Shown here: positions 34,122 to 46,700 of the stretch, one piece after another
Position numbering within the stretch: the first letter of the stretch is position 1
Layout: the number at the start of each line of letters is the position of its first letter
DNA from: Podaxis mareebaensis
Taxonomy: Eukaryota > Basidiomycota > Agaricomycetes > Agaricales > Agaricaceae
Length of the DNA stretch: 64,000 bases
Assembly: GCA_018524725.1 (NCBI GenBank)
Contig: JAEUWP010000231.1
Location: forward strand, 1-64,000
Direction of reading: 5' to 3'
Position numbers and translations under genes: made by a program
The notes under the pieces: model-generated
The model's input: only the letters and a program-made list of their open reading frames with translations
What the model was told of the DNA's origin: nothing
Database searches by the model: none

Positions 34122-34180
34122 CATATAGAGAGGGAGGGGCTCACATGGGGTCCAGGGTCTGTTGCATAGCCGTTTGACAT
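34122..34180 (-). pseudogene. DUF6534-like copy B, first exon and start of intron 1
   Basis: Reads M-S-N-G-Y-A-T-D-P-G-P-H followed by a GTGAGC donor, the exact counterpart of the copy A start exon (M-S-N-G-L-S-T-K-P-G-P-A, GTGAGC). The intron is then cut by copia B. CpGs are kept here, unlike in the inner copy B fragments. Its promoter-side flank (34181-34740) matches that of copy A. Confidence 0.8.
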
Positions 34181-36061
34181 ACTAGGTGCTGGGCCAGGTG
34201 GACATTGCTCAGCACAATTGGTGGAATATCTTCACACAACTCTTCGGCTCTTTTTCCGTGCAAGTGAGAATGAGTTGCAGTGCGTCAACAGGAAGTAAGG
34301 GTTGACAACAACGGGAAGGAGTTGGGTATGAGCTACGAAAGCTTCCAGAAACCATAGCATTTATGGCCTTTGTGCCGGCCACCAAATAAGCCATCATGTC
34401 AATGTCAAGCTTAAGACCTTCGGGCTCCAAGAAACATTCGAAGGATGATCGTCTATTCTGACCATAGAATATACTCATGGTCGCCCCATCGAGTCAGTCA
34501 TCGTGAGTATCATCATTCTCCAATACTACTCGTACAAAAGGTCACGGTGTCAGCTGTGGCAACCACGTTAAAGATAGGACACTAAGGTGTACATGTTCCG
34601 TTGTACTGTGATAATCCGATTGTTGTGAGAGCCCCAAGCTGTATAAGTAACACCGAGAAGTCCCAATGAATTTAACACACCAGGTTTCCTCATTTTTCGC
34701 CTTTATCCTTCATTCCTGATCTGCTATTTGGCATCAATAGTATTGATAGTCTTCCGCCATCTACACAACTGGAGACTCATAGCTGCAGTAGGGTTGTGAG
34801 AGTAGGCGTAATTTCGTGGGGACTCACAGCCCGTTTTCATTGAGAACGACAAATTTTGATAGAATATCATCGGAAGAGGCTCCATGGCTTAGGTTGTTCA
34901 AGACGATGAATCGCTTGCTGAGCATGATGGATGAGTGACATACAGCTCACTGGGATTGACGAGGGAATCGCGAACCAGTTCAAAGCTTGCATGGCTAATG
35001 TACGGTGAAAGTAGAACATCGTTTATTTCCTTCGTCAGGAGGCCTGGGCTCCACCCTCCAGCGACGTTGTCCTTAGCAGCAAATATTGTATTTATGGATT
35101 ATTGGCCTATGTATGTGGATACTCTTAGCGTCGTGAAGCCAGGATACTCCAATCAAGTCCCACTGCGAGGCTTATCTTCCTGATTTCGAGCATGCTTAGC
35201 GTCGTCGGTTTCTCGATCGACTCGCAAAGAAAACCTTTCGTCAGTACATATTGCAAAAGACACCGAAATCGCTAGTCGTGTATTCATATATGATACGAGC
35301 GAGGCTTTGAAATTTGTGAGAAAAGGAATTGGTTCTAGCAATAGGTGTGGTCGATGGAGATATCGGCATCATCGTTGTGAGAAGCCAAACGCCCAGTATT
35401 TTGGACGTAGGCCCAAGACAAAGATAAGTCAGTAGCTCTTGCCCAGGGTGGCATGCCGAAGGTGAAGTGCAAAAGCGTGTTTCGGAAGACTCGGTACAGT
35501 AGTATCGTTCTGGGAAATCGTGCCTGATTGCCAGTCGCCCTGTTAGAACATGAAGCTGGTCAGATTTGGGAAAGAAATGTAACAGTCTTTACATCGATTC
35601 AACGCCCGGGGCAGAGAGCTGGTGGGATGCATGTAGTTCCGCACCACATGGGGAACAGGTTCGGCCAGTGGCTCGGATGACCGGGTACGCGAAAAGCGGA
35701 GATCGGTGCAAGCATCCACGGAGGACCTGGACGAGCACCTCTGGAGGTAGGGTGCGAGTAGCGACTTGTATTGGAACAGAGGTCGCTGAGGCTGCGGCGC
35801 AGGGTGGATTGCTGGTTTCTGATCTTCTCTACTTCTTTGCCCGTTCAATGCCTCGAGTTGGGGATTTCCCCGTCCCGGGATATGTTCATGGGTTTGAATG
35901 TGGTGGGAGTAGAATAAGGATGACATCAGACGTCATGCTGTTCAGGCTTAGTGGGCGCTGCCAAGCGCTCATAGTGCTCTTCTCTTCCAGGCTGGTCCGT
36001 ACATCCCATCATCCTCTCCCTCCTTCTGTCTTCCTGTCCTGGGTCTTGGAAAAGATAAGAG
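34181..36061. other. Flank of copy B and 5' region of the MDR gene, no supported gene
   Basis: 34181 to about 34740 is the duplicated upstream region of the DUF6534-like genes; its minus-strand frame 34209-34478 encodes 89 residues of unknown type. From 34740 to 36061 I see no convincing gene. A minus-strand stretch at about 35830-35590 has a short L-P-P-E-V-L-V-Q-V-L motif resembling an F-box start but is only about 80 codons and has no start codon. A plus-strand 193-codon frame at 35566 has no recognisable features. Confidence 0.4.
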
Positions 36062-39000
36062 ATGGCAAAACCAACACTCCTCCAGACTCTTCTCAACCGC
36101 CCCTCCCAAACCTATGCCTTCCCTCAGGAAAAACATTACCACTCTAACCGGCAAGAAATGCTTCGTATTGCTGCAGAGGCGCGAGAACGATCTACAGCTA
36201 CCCCCTCTGCCTCAAGTGATAGCGGTTATACCTCGTCGAAACACAGGACACGCACCACCGGCGGCGGTGTCATCCCGAGATCATCAACTGTACGTCAAAC
36301 CTTCCCGACTTCGTCGTATATTCCCAGAGACTATACGCTGCGTCGTGATCTATTCTGTCCATAGTGCATGAGATCTTGGTTGTGATTCTCAATTTGGCTT
36401 TGTGAATTACAGATGGACATCGGGCTGGGCCCAATGACCCACGTTTCTCCGTCATCGACATCTCACGCCTCTCAATCTACTTCTGCTTCGGTCGTATCGA
36501 CTACGACATCCTCTACCTCGACACAACCCTCACCACCACCACCACCGCCGTCCAAGACCCAAATTATTTCGGAGCCTGTAGCCAAACTCGACGGTTCACG
36601 TAACATCATTTTGAACCCCGATAACGTCCCTCAGCGGCGAACAAACACAGTGGCGAATACCTCTACCCATTTTAAGACAGGCCCGCCGCAGAATAGCTCC
36701 TACACCGAAGACGAAGACGACGAAGACGACGACGGATCGACACAAGACGTCTTTTACACGCCCAACTCTTCACCGCGAGCTTCCCTTGCTTCTTCAGTCT
36801 CGATACCCATGTTAAGTGCCACTGCCGCAACGACGACAGCTCGCAAAGTCAGCCGACGTTCCCTTCGCGGGAGTCCTCTCGCTCAGGAACACTCGTCATC
36901 ATATCAAGTAATAAACGAAACTTCAGAGGATGCGGATGGAAACCCGAAACAAAGCCATGCATCACCTTCGCCATCAACGAAGAATAGCAAGGCTAATTCA
37001 AGCAGTAATCCTATATTGACTACAAGTAGGGGTAACGGTGGTGGTATTACTTCAACGGAACCTGCTTCTTCGCGTACACCTGCTCCTGCACTACCTTCGC
37101 CGCCGTCTTCCACGCGGATTGCCGTCCCATCAACCCGAACACCCTCCAGGTCCAATTCGCTTAATAAAGGCCGTCCCTCTATGGACCCTCGCTCTGGACT
37201 CGGTCATGGCTCCACCGGTTATATGGGACAGGGGCAGGGACCAAGCCAAGCTCAAGCCCAAGTCCAAGTCCAAGCTCAAGGTCGCACGACGACGACCGCA
37301 AGCATCGTCTCTACTACCTCTTCTATGTCCTCAAACACACTCGATGGACATTCGGTCGTGTTTTCGGATCTTGTTACCGACACGACGAGAGCTACAACTC
37401 CATTACCTGATGGCAGTAATGATGCCAGGAATGGCTCGAAGATGGGGACTGACGCAATGAGGCGCTGGGTCAACAAAGGTGCTAACGACGCCGCTAAAGC
37501 AACTACAACTCCAGTGGGTCTCAATACCGCTACCACCTCCATCTCCCAACCAAAACGCAGACCCAACAAATCACATACCTATCACGGCCTCGGTGTCGGC
37601 TTGACTTCTGCCAACGCCCACGCCAGCTCATCGACTGCGTCGGCATTCACGAACGCAACCCTCTACCCTCAGCATCAGTATCAACAGTACCATCGCAACC
37701 GTGACAATAAGGCTCCCAGCGTGATGATGAGCATGACTGCGGTCCTCGAAGCAGCGGAGGAAGACGAGTTGTATAGGACTGGGAAGAAAGGGGGTGTTGG
37801 CGCTCCTGCGTGGAAGGCTAGGCAGCTCCTGAAGCAGCATATGAATGGGAGTCGGAAGGGTCCTGTTGTTGACCCTAGGTTGAACGTTGGGGTTAATACC
37901 GATTCGAAAGGGAAGGGGAAGGAAAGGGAAGGGGTTGATACCTCTGTTAGGCCTGGAAGGCGGTTAACTGGGAAGGCTGAAGTAAGGGGAAGCACTCTGG
38001 ACAAGGGAAAATGGAGAGAAAGAGACCCCCATTCTACGCCATATACCAAACACCAACCTATCACCTCATCTCCTTTGGCAGTGTCCTCGAAACCGTTACC
38101 AACGCCGGACTCATCACCACCACCAAGAAACAACTCCTTCCTCCAAGTTCCAACGCTTTCCCGTCCGAAACTTGAACATCGACGTTCGAGGTCCCTCGGT
38201 GCTGAATCCATGCCGGTGTATCAGCGTTCCGACTCGCCCACACCCTTCCGCTCGCACGGTGCTGGTACATCATCGTCGGACCTGCAGCCGGACTCTACTC
38301 TTCCTCGAGCTCATGGACATACCCGCGCGCATTCCACCAGTCGTAGATATGGCTCTTCGAGTGCGACGAGCGCAAACGCGACGGACACGTTGGATCTTAC
38401 AGCTATTCCTCGATCTTCAGGTGAACTTCCGTCGAAGGGTACAGCTGGATACACCTCGTTAGTCCTTCCTAGAGCCCCGCCGCCTTTGAACCTTGATCCA
38501 AACGCCACCCATAACGGATTTGGACACGCTGTTTCGTTGGTTGGAGGCAGAGATGGGAAGATTGATTTGACGAGGGATGGGATGGCGCAGACCACGATGG
38601 CGAGTGTGGAGGTTGTTCGAGGATTAGGAAGCGTTGTTGGTCGGAAGGGGCTGATGGGGATGTTGCATTTACCGTTAGTCAGGAGGAAGACTGTCCCTGC
38701 GAAAGCTGGGTACGGGGTGGGGGAGAAGAAGAATGAGGATGGTGAACATGTTGCAGAGGCAGGATCGGAAGGTGTAGGAGGACTGAGAGGTGTGGGGGGA
38801 AGTGCAAGTGTTTTGGGGTTCACGAGTTATAGAAAGCCGCCGGAGTACGTGCCGAGTGGGGGTGTGCTCGTGCAGGTGTGGGCTGTTGGTGTGGATGGTG
38901 TTGATGGGAGGTTGGTTGGTGTGAGGATGATGCATGGGGGTGGTGCTCACGTTAGCGGTGATGTTGTGCCCTCGCCTGTGACCGCTGCCAATGTGGATCG

Positions 39001-40965
39001 CGATCCAGGGGCGGCTGAGGAAGGACGACGATTGAATGAAGTTACACCTGTGGAGGTGAACCAGAAAGTGGAAGATGAGTCGAAGGTACTGGGAGGTGGG
39101 AGAGACAAACCTCAAACCAAAGGGGCTGGCCTGGGAAGGAGTTTGAGCCTACGTGAGCGTCTCTCGAGATCTGTTAGTCTTGGACGGACTGCAGGCAAGG
39201 AATTCTTGCAGCAACATCGACGCCAATATTCTCCCGAAAATCCTTCTCCTCTTAAAGCCTCATCGCAGCCACAGTCCCCCGAGAAACAGGAAAAACAGAC
39301 TCCCTCAGGAAACGCTGCAGGTACAACATGGCCAGGCGTTGGGTATATACCTGGAAGGAGCTTTGTGGGAAGAGTTGTAGAGTGCGGATGGGAAGTGAGA
39401 GATGAGGTTGTTAGAAAGGGAGATTGGGTTGCTGGATTACTGGACATTAAGAAGGTGAGTCTTGCGATCTCAAGAGACAACGGTCTTTTGCGCACCATCA
39501 ATTTGGTTCATGCGCATTATGCATTTATTTTCGCAAATGAAAATTCCTGTCTTCGACCTCAACTACTTGATCCAACCGTCGACTAACTAATGAATGTGAA
39601 CAGGCTGGCGCATTGACAGAATTCGTAGTCGTCGACCGGCATCGTGTACATCGAGTCCCACATCCCAAACTATCTACTGATGCCTTCTCATCAATGACAT
39701 TCTCATCGTCCCCTTCACCCGCCTCCTCTTCCATGCTACCGCAACATTCACTCAGCCTTGAAGAACTTGCACTTCTCCCTTTATGTGGCATCCCAGCCTA
39801 TCGCGCGGTCCGAACCTTCACTTATGCCTTTTCCTCGATGCGAAATAACCCATCCATTTCCTCCGTCAGTGGTACCTCCGACATGGCTAAGCATCGGCCT
39901 ACTGGATTGGATCCTCATAGCCCCCTGAGCTTGGCGGCGTACGGCACAATGATCTCTAGACTTAATCTGGGTGATCACGAGAATGGCAGGAGGCGGCGTG
40001 TACTTGTGTTAAGAGGCCACGATGGTATAGGTGCTATGGCCGTTCAGATGCTGGTCCTCAGAGGATGGCGTGTATTCGTTCATGTTCCGTTCATTGCTTC
40101 GCCGCCGAACGTACCTACAACGTCTGCCATCGCAGATGCGTTCATGGAAGAGGTGGAGGAGAGGATAAGAAAATGGGGCGCAGAGGAGGTTATTTTTGAT
40201 GACGGTGAGGTGGTTGGGCAGGACGAGGGACGTGGTGCCGTTGTGAGAGTTGTGGATGGTTTGAGGGAGGATGGTGATGTGTTTGATGCTGTCTTGGATA
40301 CGATTGGTGGGAAAGAGGTAAGAGAGGCTGCGGAGAGGCTGTTGAGGTCTCCCGGGAGGAGGGTGGATTCTGATGAAGGTGGAAATGGGGGAGGTAAAAA
40401 CGGGAAGGGTCCGACCAGGGGTATGGGCCAGTTCACAACGGTAGTCGGCGATAACCCTGAGAGAGTCATTCCGAGCGCTGGGGACCTGTTCCGTGCAGGG
40501 TTACGTTCCCTCAGGTTTGGCGGCGGAGGCGGAGGTAGCTCGTCCATCGTGAGCACGGAAAGGGGTTCGTCAGAGAACGTTAGCGTCCGAAGCCACGACG
40601 GCAAAGGTGGCAAAGTTGGGTACGCGTGGGTTAACATTTCACAGGATGTTGACTGGGAAGGGAAGGGTGTCGGAGAAACGATTGGATCTGTCTTGGAACT
40701 GGCCTTGGAATATGGCATCAAACCTTGGGTTGGGACAGATTATGCCACGATCAGTGGTACCGATTCAGGAAGACGAGGGACACCACCGCCAGCGACACTG
40801 GCATCAACATCAACATCTGCAGAGTTGGGTGTGACAAGCTCAAGGCTAGATCCAGGCCATTGGGAAGGCAGGCGGATTGTGCCGTTCGAGAAGGCCCCCG
40901 AAGTGTTTGTGGATGGCAGTCCGCTCACGAGCGGAGGAACCGTTGTTGTCAAGATTGCTACGTAG
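36062..40965 (+). CDS. Large protein with disordered N-terminus and C-terminal MDR (GroES-like / NAD(P)-binding oxidoreductase) domain
   Basis: Exons 36062-36289, 36413-39454 and 39604-40965 join in phase with GTACGT/ACAG and GTGAGT/ACAG borders, about 1,543 residues. Residues 1 to about 860 are Ser/Thr/Pro-rich with basic patches and probably disordered. Residues from about 880 show a split GroES-like fold (V-L-V-Q-V-W-A-V-G-V-D and Y-I-P-G-R-S-F-V-G-R-V). A Rossmann segment follows (V-L-V-L-R-G-H-D-G-I-G-A-M-A-V-Q) and then D-A-V-L-D-T-I-G-G. This is the medium-chain dehydrogenase/reductase fold. I see no catalytic zinc-ligand set, so it may bind cofactor without acting on alcohols. Similar fungal proteins include the Ast1-type MDR trafficking factors, but the link is weak. 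Confidence 0.75.
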
Positions 40966-41686
40966 TCTCCATTCTTCCCCTTTTTGACATTTTCTTAAGT
41001 TTCCCGCTGTTCTGATCTTCTTTCTCTTCCTCCATTTCTCGCATTAGAATTTTCCAATTCCATCAAATCAGTTAACCTATTTTTTGGCTTTGTATCGTAA
41101 TTTCTATTTTTCAACGCCACAACTTCTCAGTTCTATTTTGGGTGGGACAAACATGCGCATTATTTCTCGAAATTTTCCTTCCAGCTGGTTTCAGATGGAA
41201 AAGCCTCAGGAACCATTGTCTCCCATCTACAACATTTAGTCGTTCTAGAACTATACTATTTGGCTTGCGATACACAAATCCGTTTCAGGCATTTCCTGGG
41301 ACCACCTATGCACACAATGCATTATTATCTCTCCCGCGTATATATTTGGCCCTCACGCGAGAGTTCATCACCCCTCCATTATCAAACCAGTGACCAACAG
41401 GCAAAGTCGGTGAGGTTAGTAAGGTTAACAGGTTAATCAAAGTTTTGCCGCTAAGACGCCAGAAATAACAACCTCGCGGTTGTAGGGCGGCGCAGGGGGG
41501 GTAAATTGGGGAAAGTTATGCGCAGCATGGGCGGGTAGAATGGGCCATCTATCTGGTGTGTGAAGATAAACCCGTTGTAATGATACGAGGGGTACCACTG
41601 AGGAATTTGACATATCATCATATCGGACCTGAGAAACACGGACTTCATGTTCTCCTTCGCGTGTTTGGAACCGACAATACGGTTGA
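40966..41686. other. Convergent 3' region between the MDR gene and NCS6
   Basis: About 720 bp, T-rich after the MDR stop codon, with no supported reading frame. It should hold the two 3' untranslated regions. Confidence 0.6.
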
Positions 41687-43167
41687 TTAGGTAGGTATCT
41701 CAACAGCGATCGACAACCCAGGATTCCCTGAGGGAGCTTTGTTGAAAAAAGGGATTGTCCGGATGTTTTCTGGTACAGGTCCCTCCGCTTCGAGCTTTTT
41801 GCGTGCACGGTCTGTCTGTGAATGATCGGTTTATAAGTATTGCAGTCCAGGAAGTAAACATGTTATATGGGGTAAGGAAGGATGATATTACTTACGAGTC
41901 CTGACTCGGCCATTCCACGCTCCAGTCCTTCTAGAAGCGTGCAAGCCTTACAAAGTGGATTACTTGACATGTATCCGCATCTCTGGCACGTTTCTGTGGG
42001 ATATGGGACGACGCATGAGAGACATTGAGAACATGGAATTAGGTCGACTGCGCTTCATGATGAGATCGCGGATACGCACGCTGTACACGTTGGGTTGCTT
42101 TCACCTCTTCTTTCACTTCAAACGCTTCGCCAGAATGAATGATATCAATGATTGCACTTGGTCGAGCAGCTTCGAGGTCTTTAAGAAAAGCTCGTGCGTG
42201 CCCACGGTAGGCATCCGGAGAGTATATGCACTCCGTGGAGAAATAGTCTAGTTTCTTGAAATATGCATACCTGGTGATCCCCGTCAATCGCATGTCCATG
42301 AAACGGAGGGAGCGGAAGATCACAAATCGGAATACTCACATGACAATCTCCTTTTCGTACGCATACTTGAACGGTTTGGACCGCCTGATGGTGTCCTCTC
42401 CTTGCGTGCAGATGGCTGTACACCGACCGAGCCTCGCTATATCCCCTCTCATAACTGAATACTAGGGTCAGATAACTACTCAGCTCAGCAGCAAGGAATG
42501 AAGGTGCTTACTGTTCATCAAGACTGTTTCCGCGATATCGTCTGCATTGTGGCCCGTAACGATATGGTCCACCCCGAGCTTCGCCGCACCACGATCTAGT
42601 GCTTGTCTCCGGAACACACCGCAGAATGTACAGTTGTTCTTCCGGCCAACTTGGGCGACAATCGCATCCATCGTCCAGCCGTACAGTTCGTCATAGGACA
42701 AGATCTCCAGTGGCATGTCATATTGCAGTTGGTTCCGCTTCACTGTCTTTGTGGTCAAGATCAGATGTGCTATCGGTCTCATAAAAAGCAGACGGCATAC
42801 TTCGAGTGAATCATCACGATAACCAGTGATACCCTCGTCTATGGACAACAAGAACAACTTCAGGCCGTAATTGTATCGTTCGTTAAGTGTTTTCATAACA
42901 TAAGCCAAAACCGTCGAATCTACCGTCGCCACTTATTGCTCAGCCTCTGAAACTTTGTCCCATCGAAGGCTCAAACTTACCTTTCCCCCCAGAAGCGCCA
43001 ATAGCAACTCTATCCCCAGGTTTAAACAGCTTGGCTTCAGTAATTGTGTTGTGGACCTCGGTTTCAAAGACATAGAAGAAGCAGTCCCGGCAGATTTGTT
43101 GTCCGGTCTTGGGACGTCTGAGCATGGCTTTGGAGGTTTCACATAGTGCACATAATTTCGGGGCCAT
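41687..43167 (-). CDS. NCS6: Cytoplasmic tRNA 2-thiolation protein 1 (Ncs6/Ctu1)
   Basis: Exons include 43167-42981, 42919-42512 and 42454 downward, with further short exons. The last ends in E-I-P-T and a stop at 41687-41689. The N-terminus has paired C-x2-C zinc motifs (C-A-L-C...C-R-D-C). The PP-loop motif S-G-G-K-D-S-T is built across the first intron. C-T-F-C-G-V-F-R-R and the H-N-A-D-D-I-A-E-T motif follow, and the C-terminal zinc module has C-x2-C-G-Y-M-S-S...C-K-A-C. In yeast and S. pombe, Ncs6 with Ncs2 adenylates and thiolates U34 of Lys, Glu and Gln tRNAs, taking sulfur from Urm1. The start at M-A-P-K-L-C fits the family better than an upstream in-frame ATG at 43230. Confidence 0.93.
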
Positions 43168-43772
43168 AATGGCAGTGGTAAGGCAGGAGGGGGGAGGTGC
43201 ACAAATTGTTCGAGTGCAATTTGCGATCAATAATACACGATCTCAGATTGACTCAGCGATCAATTAAACATGGGTAAACCCCAAACATCTAAAACGTCCC
43301 TATCTTTTATTCAATAAAGGCGTGTTTACAACCCATAACATACATAGTTCGCGTTAAGTAACATAGGAGGAAGGCGACGAAGGAAAATGAAGCCAGAACA
43401 GCAGGTATGCACTGCATCTACAACAAGGATATACCATCAAAGAGAAAACAGGAGAGGACAAGGGAGAAAGCGGCAGACCGTAAGGACTGATTATTCGTCA
43501 AAAAGACCAGAAATTTGACAACCAAAAGCCCAAGGAAGAGAAAAGTGGGGAAAAGAGGCTACCGGGATGATGATGACGATGATGAAAGGATCGAGGCCGA
43601 GAGGACCAAGTGAGGCTGAAGGCGTTAAAGGGAAATACTGCGTGATGGTGACAGGGATGGCGGATATGGTGGGCAAATGTCAGGGAGCAAGACTCTCGGC
43701 AACTCTACGCACTAATGGTGGCGCGATTCCGATGACAAGGAACCACCAAAGCACGAAGGTTGCCCCGTACCG
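43168..43772. other. Intergenic region between NCS6 start and SSK1 stop
   Basis: About 600 bp, with no supported gene. It should contain the NCS6 promoter and the SSK1 3' untranslated region. A plus-strand frame at 43567-43851 overlaps the SSK1 3' region and has no protein-like features. Confidence 0.6.
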
Positions 43773-46700
43773 TCATCTTGGACGCAGAATCGGCGGTCGA
43801 GGCGGCGAAGTGGTGCGCAGAGACTCTGCGGTTTCAGTTTTGGGTTCTTGAGTCTGTTGAGGACTTTCCTTGGATTCCTCTTTCACTTTCTTCGAATCCA
43901 TGACAGCAACGTTACCATCTCCGTCTCGTCCTACCGGTGCTGCAGGTGCACCATTATTGACTCGCGCGGGAGGCGAGAGTGGAACGCCTATCACAACTCA
44001 TCAGCGATTTTCTGACCAATCTGCCTTCTCAAGTCTCCCTACCATGAGCTGCTATCATGACGTTCTTTAGTGACTAGAAGGACTACAAAAAACAAACCTA
44101 CTCACATTCATCCAAACTAGTGGCTTTTGGTTGAGAAGATTCCGACGATGTGCTTTCCCGTTTCTGGGATCTCCTTCTCTTGGGAGGCATGATAGGAGGC
44201 AGCGGAGTCCATTCCTCGATACCTAAGTCCAAATTGCTTGGAGAACCTTCGCCGATCGTATCTGCGGTTGCAGGTGTTTTCGATGCTTCTATAGCGACGG
44301 CCGTACTTGTAGTGGTAACTGAAACGACTGTAGATGATTGCGGTGGGGGAGCATCTTGTTCATTGACCAATGATCGTCTTGACGGTGATTTGCGGCTCTT
44401 TGGCATATGGAGGCGATCCGCAACTGCACGGGCTTGAGCAGCTTGACCCCTCGATATCTTCCTAATAGTTTCGGGGCGAATGTCGGCCCACATTTGCAGC
44501 GCCTTGATCGAACCCCACTCGATGATCTTGTTATTCAACCAGAGGAGGGATACGGGCTTCGTGAGGAAATCGTTGCATCCTGCGGCAAGTGCGCTCACTC
44601 GGTCGCTTTGCAGCGATGATGCAGTGAGAGCTACAATAATTACGGATGACCGATAAGGTGATGATGCACTAGTGGGTCGCGTGTCGGTAGTGGATGAGGA
44701 AGAAGGGGTCAAGGCATCGGAGGAAGGTGTGATTGGCGGGAATCCAGAAGTTGCGTTGAGTTTTTCTAATCGCCGAATCTCCCTGGTAGCTTCTATTCCA
44801 TCCATAATCGGCATTTGGATATCCATCTGCAATATTGAGGTGAGTACAACTCACTTGCAAAGTCGTAACTAAGACAAGACTCACCAGGATCAGATGGAAA
44901 CCCCCGGTCTTCCACTTTTCAACCGCTTCCTTCCCGTTGTTAGCTATGCCATACCGAATCTTCTTCCTCTTCATGAAGGTGGACAAGATAGTCTGATTGA
45001 TAGGGTTATCTAAGAATCTATATCAGCATCCGCATCGCCGAGGTAAAAGGGGAACCACGAAACGTACCATCGACGATGAGAACACTAATCGGGGGTACAA
45101 TATTGCCATCTGAAGAATTCGTACCCTTGCCTTTCTTACTCGCGCTCTTCCCAATCGAATCCTGCTTATCATGTATGGGTCGCTTTCCCGATGCTCTTCT
45201 CGAGGGTGTATTTTCACTTCCCGGTGATTCAGGGGGTGATCTCCGTCCAGGGGTTGACGCCCCTTCTCGAGCTGCAGCACCTGCGGCACCCTTCGAGTTA
45301 CTAACAACGGACTTCGCTTCGACCACCGGCTGGGGTGTCTGCGAAACTTCATGCAGAGCAGAGAACGACATCGCACTCTTTTCACTTCCCGAAAAGAGTC
45401 TCGGAGTCGATCCACGGCGTTGAATATTTACATGATTCCCCACGCTTTCCATCGACTGCGGCGAAGCATTCTTCTTCGACCGCGGGTGGAAGAAGATACC
45501 GGCAGGTTGGCCATCAGGACTTGAAACTAGGTACCCTGAAGACGGTGAGGGTCCAAGTTTTCCAGCCGGGTCGGGGAAATACTCTACGTTGTCGGGGATA
45601 CCGAGTGGGGATGGCGAAGGCAAGCTGGCGAATATATGCTCTTTCGTCGAACGATCAGAACTAGTGCGCGAACTAGGTCGAGCTGCACGATTGAACGGGG
45701 ATCCTGCCTGGGGACTCGGATTATTCGAACTGGGATCAGAAGGGGTAGGGAAAAATGACCCCGAAAGCTGCACACTAGGTGTCCCGGGCGAAGTCGCAGT
45801 CGGTAAAAAGAAGGGGTCAATCGTAGGTCGAGTCACTGCGGTATGTATAGCCATTAGGAACCGCCGAGGTCCGACTGGCTTAGGGATGATCATGATCTCC
45901 GGTAAAGGGGTTGGCGAGTGAGTGTACGTCGACATGACGGACTGGATAACGTCCTTTGTGGCCTTGAAGTTTGCAAGACTGGTGAAATGAAGGATCACCA
46001 CAGGGGGAGGACGTGTTGGGGTTCTCTGTTCGTGTACACGAGTAATTTGGAGAGATGACCTAGGTCGATGCAGGGCAGCCAGGGAAGGACGAGCGCGTGC
46101 ATTAAGGTTTAGGGGGTGTTGCTCAACTCGTAGAGCATGCAGCCGTTCTCGTAAAATGCCGACATCGTCATCAATGAGAACAAAAGACGTCTGGGATTGG
46201 TTCTCTGATCCAGTAGATCGTGACATGCCGGTTGAAACCGCTTCGGGTTGAGTGCTTGTAGGTATGCCAGCGGACGAGAACCGGGCCTCCGCGACTGGTG
46301 TTGAAACTCCTTCATCTAACGAGGTTTCGCTGCTGCCGTCGGAAAACACATGAGTGACATCCATACCCCACGCAGCCATGTAGCTGGTGATATGACGAGT
46401 AAAAGCGTTTGCCGAATTGGCGTATAGGGTCACCTTGCGGCACTTGAGAGTCTCGCCAAACGCTAGAAGCTGTTCCACACTAGGCTCCGCGTCAGATCCC
46501 GAGGGCTCTTCCAATATACCGCTACCCGATAAAGGCATGGATGGCTTCGAAGCAGGTGAGACGGTCTTGTCCAAAATGAGGTTCACTTCATATGTCTGGC
46601 CGTTCTGTATGTTGTCCGCGATCGTGAATTGTGCATCGATAAGGCGGAGAAGACGGCGAAGAAGTAGGGTTGTGAATTGCGGGTTTGTCCTCCGTTTTTC

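Larger units (their letters stand above)
25957..34126 (+). mobile_element. Copia B: full-length Ty1/copia element with perfect target duplication
   Basis: LTRs at 25962-26609 and 33474-34121 are both 648 bp, start TGTTGAGG and end in CA. They are flanked by identical CATAT (25957-25961 and 34122-34126). The half-tRNA primer site GGTTATGGGCCC follows the 5' LTR, and the purine tract GTGAGGAGGAG precedes the 3' LTR. Gag, protease, integrase, reverse transcriptase and RNase H are in copia order. CpGs are reduced but present, and stops are fewer than in copia A, so it is younger. It lies in the first intron of DUF6534-like copy B. A 205-bp insertion interrupts RNase H. Confidence 0.95.

Noticed and set aside
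35566..36147. 193-codon plus-strand frame and a 127-codon opposite frame upstream of the MDR gene
   Set aside because: Both lack domains and the first overlaps the MDR start exon in another frame. A short F-box-like motif on the minus strand is too brief to call.
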